The notes under the pieces are model-generated. The model searched no databases, had not been told where the DNA came from, and saw only the letters and a list, made by a program, of their open reading frames with translations. From the IMG/VR virus record IMGVR_UViG_3300006802_007139, positions 1 to 22,490 of that record: a stretch of DNA of 22,490 nt; one strand, given 5' to 3'. Positions 19,227-22,490 of this stretch are shown piece after piece (position 1 is the first letter of the stretch; every line of letters starts with the position of its first letter). Position numbers and translations under genes: made by a program. This DNA comes from a virus.

Positions 19227-21121
19227 TGACTGGCTTCGACATCACGCAGCGTGTCGTCTCCTACCTCGGAATCGTGGCTGGGGCTTCATCGTCGTGGTCG
19301 AACAGCGACTTCAACTACGACTACGCAGTGGCCGGGATCCCGTTCCTGTCCGCTGCGAATGACAAGAGCAACTTCATCGCTGCCCCGTACGCTAGGTCGT
19401 TCGTCCCGATGCGCAAGGATCAGGTCGATCAGCAGCCTCAGCCCGGTGAGAACTCGCTTTCTGGCTGGTGGCTCCGGTCGCAGGCGAACTGGACTGGTGG
19501 AGCTGGGATCAAGTACTTCGAGCCGGTCAGCGACGAGCGCATCATGCGCTCGTTCCGCGACTCGCTGGGCGTTGACTGCTGGACGGCTGGTCAGCTCTCA
19601 CTGTTGAACGCGGTGACCGCTTCAGCGGCGTACACGGGTCGGGTGTGGCTGATCCAGACTGGCGCGGCGGACGTGTATGCGGTGCGTGGTGGTTCCACTC
19701 CGGTGATTGACCGGAGTGGTGCGACGACTGCGTTGACGGCGCAGACGACGCTGGCTCTCACTGATGATGGTGTCTCCTTCTACCGCCTGTCGGCGGTGGG
19801 CATGTACAAGGGGACTATCGCGTCTGGTGGCGAGTCGGCCTACTTCACTACCACTCAGCCGACGTGTACGACGGGAACCTTGGCGTGGGTGAAGTCGCGG
19901 CTGATGGCCGCACTGGACAACAAGGTGTACGAGTTGACCCCGGCTACGACGGGAGCCCTGCCAACTGCGACGTACACGCATCCGCTGTCGGGCTGGGTCT
20001 GGTCGAGCATCTGTGAGGGTCCGGCGGCGATCTACGCCGCCGGGTACGCGGGGAACAAGAGCGCGATCTACAAGTTCGCGCTGGACAGCACGATGAGCGG
20101 TGGTGGGCTGCCGGTCTTGTCGCAGGCGGTGGTGGCAGCGGAGCTTCCTGCTGGTGAGCGCATCCACCACATCACCACCTACTTGGGCCGGTACATGGCG
20201 GTGTCCACGTCGCGTGGCGTGCGGGTGGCGGTTATCGACGGCAACGGCGACTTGTCGTATGGGCCGCTGATCTGGACGGATGCGGCCTGCTACACGGCGA
20301 TCGGTGATGACCGCTTCTTCTACGTGGGGACGACTCTGTCGTCCGGGCCTGGCCTGATCCGCATCGACTTGTCTGACCCTGACCAGGATGGCCGGTTCCC
20401 TTACGCGACCGACTTGCAGTCAGCGCTGGCTGGGTCTGGGTACGCGGACAATGTGGTGATGCTGGGTCGCACGTCGAGGAAGGTGTTCTCGACGTGGGAT
20501 GCGGCTGACGGGTATGTGGTCACTGAGTCCACGAACAAGGTGGCGTCTGGCTGGCTGCGCTCGGGGCAGGTCCGGTTCTCCACGTTGGAGCCGAAGCACT
20601 TCGAGCTGGTGAAGGTGCGGTGGCTTTCTCCGCTTCCTGGTTCGTTCGCGGTGTCCGCGATCGACGCTTCCTTGTCTGAGACTCCGATCTTGACGATCGA
20701 CAACTCCATTGAGCAGGTTGACTTGCAGATGCCTTCGACATCTGGCGCTGTCTCGTACGGGGTCCGCTTGGACTTGAGCCGTGACGGAACGGCGGTGACG
20801 ACTGGGCCGACGATCACGGGCTGGCAGTTGAAGGCGGTGCCTGCTTCGACGCGCAAGGAGCTGATCCGGGTTCCGCTGCTGTGCTTCGACTTCCAGCGGG
20901 ACACGTTCAAGCAGCAGTCCGGTTATCTGGGGTTCGCCCTGGACCGCTACCGGCTGCTTCGGGACACGATCCGTGACGGTGCTGTCGTCACCTTCCAAGA
21001 CTTGTTCTCCGATGAGGAGGTCAAGGTTGTGGTGGAGGACATCCAGTTCGAGCAGTTCGCTCCTCCGGGGATTGAGGCTGGCTTCGGAGGGATCCTCACC
21101 GTCGAGATGCGGGAGGTGTGA
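19226..21121 (+). CDS. Tail nozzle-like (gp12-type) protein
   Basis: A 631-residue protein. I use the ATG at 19226 (TGATG overlap with the previous stop); an in-frame upstream start inside the fibre gene at 19130 gives a non-homologous-looking, Arg/Cys-rich extension and is rejected. The body is almost entirely beta: repeated strands such as G-R-V-W-L-I-Q-T-G, S-R-L-M-A-A-L-D-N-K-V-Y-E-L, S-A-I-Y-K-F-A-L-D, R-F-F-Y-V-G-T and G-L-I-R-I-D-L-S-D, suggesting propeller-like blades. The C-terminal ~150 residues are a distinct region ending F-G-G-I-L-T-V-E-M-R-E-V. In T7-like phages the nozzle contains a beta-propeller and follows the adaptor gene, which fits here. The assignment is by architecture, not clear homology. 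Confidence 0.6.
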   Translation: MTGFDITQRVVSYLGIVAGASSSWSNSDFNYDYAVAGIPFLSAANDKSNFIAAPYARSFVPMRKDQVDQQPQPGENSLSGWWLRSQANWTGGAGIKYFEPVSDERIMRSFRDSLGVDCWTAGQLSLLNAVTASAAYTGRVWLIQTGAADVYAVRGGSTPVIDRSGATTALTAQTTLALTDDGVSFYRLSAVGMYKGTIASGGESAYFTTTQPTCTTGTLAWVKSRLMAALDNKVYELTPATTGALPTATYTHPLSGWVWSSICEGPAAIYAAGYAGNKSAIYKFALDSTMSGGGLPVLSQAVVAAELPAGERIHHITTYLGRYMAVSTSRGVRVAVIDGNGDLSYGPLIWTDAACYTAIGDDRFFYVGTTLSSGPGLIRIDLSDPDQDGRFPYATDLQSALAGSGYADNVVMLGRTSRKVFSTWDAADGYVVTESTNKVASGWLRSGQVRFSTLEPKHFELVKVRWLSPLPGSFAVSAIDASLSETPILTIDNSIEQVDLQMPSTSGAVSYGVRLDLSRDGTAVTTGPTITGWQLKAVPASTRKELIRVPLLCFDFQRDTFKQQSGYLGFALDRYRLLRDTIRDGAVVTFQDLFSDEEVKVVVEDIQFEQFAPPGIEAGFGGILTVEMREV

Positions 21122-21336
21122 TGCGTTACAGCAGAGGCGACAAGGCTGCGTGCATCGCAGAGGTGAAGCGGCGCCTTTCAGTGTTCCCGGTGGACAGGGA
21201 GTTCGACCAGGCGCTTGCGGAGCGGGTGCGTGGGATCCAGATGGTGTCTGGGATTCCGGTCACTGGTGTGTTGGACGTGGAGACGGCTGAGGCTGCAGGG
21301 GTGGCGCATCTGCTTCGGGAGCGGGCATGGACCTGA
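21121..21336 (+). CDS. Stand-alone peptidoglycan-binding domain protein
   Basis: A 71-residue protein, ATG at 21121 sharing a base with the previous TGA, preceded by GGGAGGTG. The whole protein matches the layout of a PG_binding_1 domain: S-R-G-D-K-A-A-C-I-A-E-V-K-R-R-L-S-V, then F-D-Q-A-L-A-E-R-V-R-G-I-Q, then G-I-P-V-T-G-V-L-D-V-E-T-A-E-A-A-G. Such three-helix domains normally sit at one end of a cell-wall hydrolase; here there is no catalytic domain, signal peptide or membrane helix. It opens the lysis cassette, so it may assist the endolysin, or decorate the tail tip encoded just upstream. The family call is fairly secure, the role is not. Confidence 0.65.
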   Translation: MRYSRGDKAACIAEVKRRLSVFPVDREFDQALAERVRGIQMVSGIPVTGVLDVETAEAAGVAHLLRERAWT

Positions 21337-21602
21337 TGACTGTCTCGCAGTGGGCGCAGCTCGGGTTGACGTTGTGCGGCCTCTTGGCCGCGATCTACGG
21401 GCTGTTGACTTGGTCGAACCGGCACTTGGAGCAGAAGATCGCGCGCGAGATCAAGGAGGCGACGTATCCGATCTCGGCGCATGCGAATGGTGGGTTGTCG
21501 CTGCCGGATGTCGCTCGTCGAACTGAGGGCATTGAGAAAGAGTTGATCGAGTTGCGCGGACAAGTGGATCTGCTTGTCCGCATCTACACTGAGGAGTCCT
21601 GA
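21327..21602 (+). CDS. One-helix membrane protein of the lysis module
   Basis: A 91-residue protein. ATG at 21327 is chosen because GGGAG (about 21317-21321) is well spaced; the ATG at 21336 is the alternative. A single transmembrane segment spans about residues 10-28 (L-G-L-T-L-C-G-L-L-A-A-I-Y-G-L-L). The remainder is soluble, with H-A-N-G-G-L-S-L-P-D-V-A-R-R-T and a coiled-coil-like end (G-I-E-K-E-L-I-E-L-R-G-Q-V-D-L-L-V). It overlaps the preceding gene by 10 nt and the next by one base. Candidates are a pinholin or class III holin, an antiholin or a spanin-like accessory; the position favours a lysis role. Confidence 0.6.
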   Translation: MDLMTVSQWAQLGLTLCGLLAAIYGLLTWSNRHLEQKIAREIKEATYPISAHANGGLSLPDVARRTEGIEKELIELRGQVDLLVRIYTEES

Positions 21603-21826
21603 TGGCTGGCTGGCTTGACCGTGTCCCTGCTGAGGTGCGTCACCTGATCTTCGCGTGCAGCAGTGTCGCCGCGCTCGCACTGCTCCAGTGGGTGCAGGCC
21701 GGCGGAGTTCAGGTTCCTGCTCCGCTCCAGGTTGTGGTTGCTGCTGTGGTGCCGGTGCTGATCGCGTATGTCACTCCGTTCACGCGGCAGTACGGAGTTG
21801 GCTCCGATCGGGTTGGTGACCTGTGA
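21602..21826 (+). CDS. Holin candidate (two membrane helices)
   Basis: A 74-residue protein, ATG at 21602 overlapping the previous stop. Two hydrophobic segments are visible: about residues 14-32 (L-I-F-A-C-S-S-V-A-A-L-A-L-L-Q-W-V) and about 40-58 (P-L-Q-V-V-V-A-A-V-V-P-V-L-I-A-Y-V), joined by a short Gly/Pro turn. This small two-helix topology, with charged termini, just before an endolysin gene is the usual signature of a holin, which perforates the membrane at a set time so that the endolysin reaches the wall. The stop overlaps the endolysin GTG. The sequence itself is not diagnostic of a named holin family. Confidence 0.7.
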   Translation: MAGWLDRVPAEVRHLIFACSSVAALALLQWVQAGGVQVPAPLQVVVAAVVPVLIAYVTPFTRQYGVGSDRVGDL

Positions 21827-22490
21827 GCTGGCCGAATCCGCAGCGTCTGGTTCAGAGGATGCGCGATTACGGCCTGGACCCGGTGCTGTGTGATGGCTGG
21901 GACAACCCGGTCTATGCGGCGAACGCCGGTCTGACGCTGGCTCGCGATCCGAAGTTCGTGATCCTGCATGACACTGGCACGGAGGTTCCGACTGATCGGC
22001 TGCGTGACACGCACTCGCTTGACTGGATCCTGTCTGGGGTGAAGAACTCGAGTGGTCGCACGGTGCGTGCGTGCCACTTCTACGTGTCGAGGTCGGGGAA
22101 GCCGTATGTGACGTACGCGTATCCGACGTGGCATGCGGGTCGTGGTGGCCCGTACGCCGGGATCGCTGAGAACGCGATGAACGGGTGGTCGTACGGCATC
22201 GAGCATGAGTCGAGTGGTCTGGGCTGGGATCTGACGGACGCGATGGTGGCTACTGGGACGAAGATGGTGGCTGCTGCTCTGGACGTGGCTGGCCTTTCTA
22301 CGTCGGCTGCGATCAACCACAAGACGTGGGCTCCGAACCGGAAGGTTGACACGAAGCAGCCGGATGCGTGGTGGCAGGCGAAGATCGCGGTTGCGAGGCT
22401 GCGGGCTGGCAGTGGCAGCAAGCCGCTGCCGGTTGTGAGCCTTTCGGGTGTGCTGCGGAACCAGTGGAAGGATGTGCGCCAGGTGCAGTC
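21823..22490 (+). CDS. Endolysin: N-acetylmuramoyl-L-alanine amidase (Amidase_2), 3' end outside window
   Basis: GTG at 21823 overlaps the holin stop (GTGA). The frame stays open to the window edge: 222 codons plus two bases. The family cleaves the amide bond between MurNAc and L-Ala in peptidoglycan. Zinc-site candidates are His 49 in V-I-L-H-D-T-G, His 166 in I-N-H-K-T-W-A-P, and Asp 176 in R-K-V-D-T, with Lys 174 as a likely catalytic partner; W-H-A-G-R-G-G (103-109) and G-I-E-H-E-S (125-130) are also typical. After a Gly/Ser linker near 188-193, the sequence L-R-N-Q-W-K-D-V-R-Q-V-Q-S at the edge looks like the start of a wall-binding domain. There is no signal peptide, consistent with release through the holin. 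Confidence 0.9.
   Translation, partial: MSWPNPQRLVQRMRDYGLDPVLCDGWDNPVYAANAGLTLARDPKFVILHDTGTEVPTDRLRDTHSLDWILSGVKNSSGRTVRACHFYVSRSGKPYVTYAYPTWHAGRGGPYAGIAENAMNGWSYGIEHESSGLGWDLTDAMVATGTKMVAAALDVAGLSTSAAINHKTWAPNRKVDTKQPDAWWQAKIAVARLRAGSGSKPLPVVSLSGVLRNQWKDVRQVQ

Overview
This window is the late, structural half of a tailed-phage genome. Every gene I can support lies on the + strand. Genes are tightly packed, mostly with ATGA or TGATG stop/start overlaps, and there is no integrase, repressor, transposon, CRISPR array or bacterial housekeeping gene. High G+C by eye, GTG starts, strong GGAGG-type ribosome sites and an Amidase_2 endolysin point to a phage of a Gram-positive, probably actinobacterial, host. 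This is inference; the host cannot be named from the sequence.

Layout. (1) 1-2335: 3' end of the terminase large subunit, then the portal. (2) 2358-3664: six very small genes; the last two share a duplicated motif. (3) 3665-12234: a 1966-residue protein followed by three ~280-310-residue proteins, most likely internal virion (ejection) or accessory head proteins. (4) 12235-12462: the first clear break in coding. It holds a terminator-like hairpin, a 73-nt tRNA/tmRNA-like element and a further hairpin. (5) 12463-13957: scaffold and N4-gp56-type major capsid protein, followed by a 14-bp perfect stem-loop. (6) 14054-21121: a small virion protein, two fibre-like proteins, a small Cys-containing protein, a connector-like protein, a third fibre-like protein and a beta-rich 631-aa protein that looks like a tail nozzle. 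(7) 21121-22490: lysis module with a stand-alone peptidoglycan-binding protein, a one-helix membrane protein, a two-helix holin candidate and an amidase cut by the window edge.

The absence of a tape measure, a major tail protein and a tail-assembly frameshift pair, together with a connector and nozzle-like protein, fits a short-tailed (podovirus-like) virion. In this reading terminase and portal package DNA into a scaffolded capsid, the giant protein and its partners form the internal ejection machinery, the connector and nozzle form the short tail, the fibres bind the host, and the lysis genes release progeny.

The points most worth following up are the 73-nt element, which resembles the two ends of a tmRNA joined without the tag-coding middle, and the giant virion gene with its satellite genes. 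No complete new defence or mobile system was recognised.
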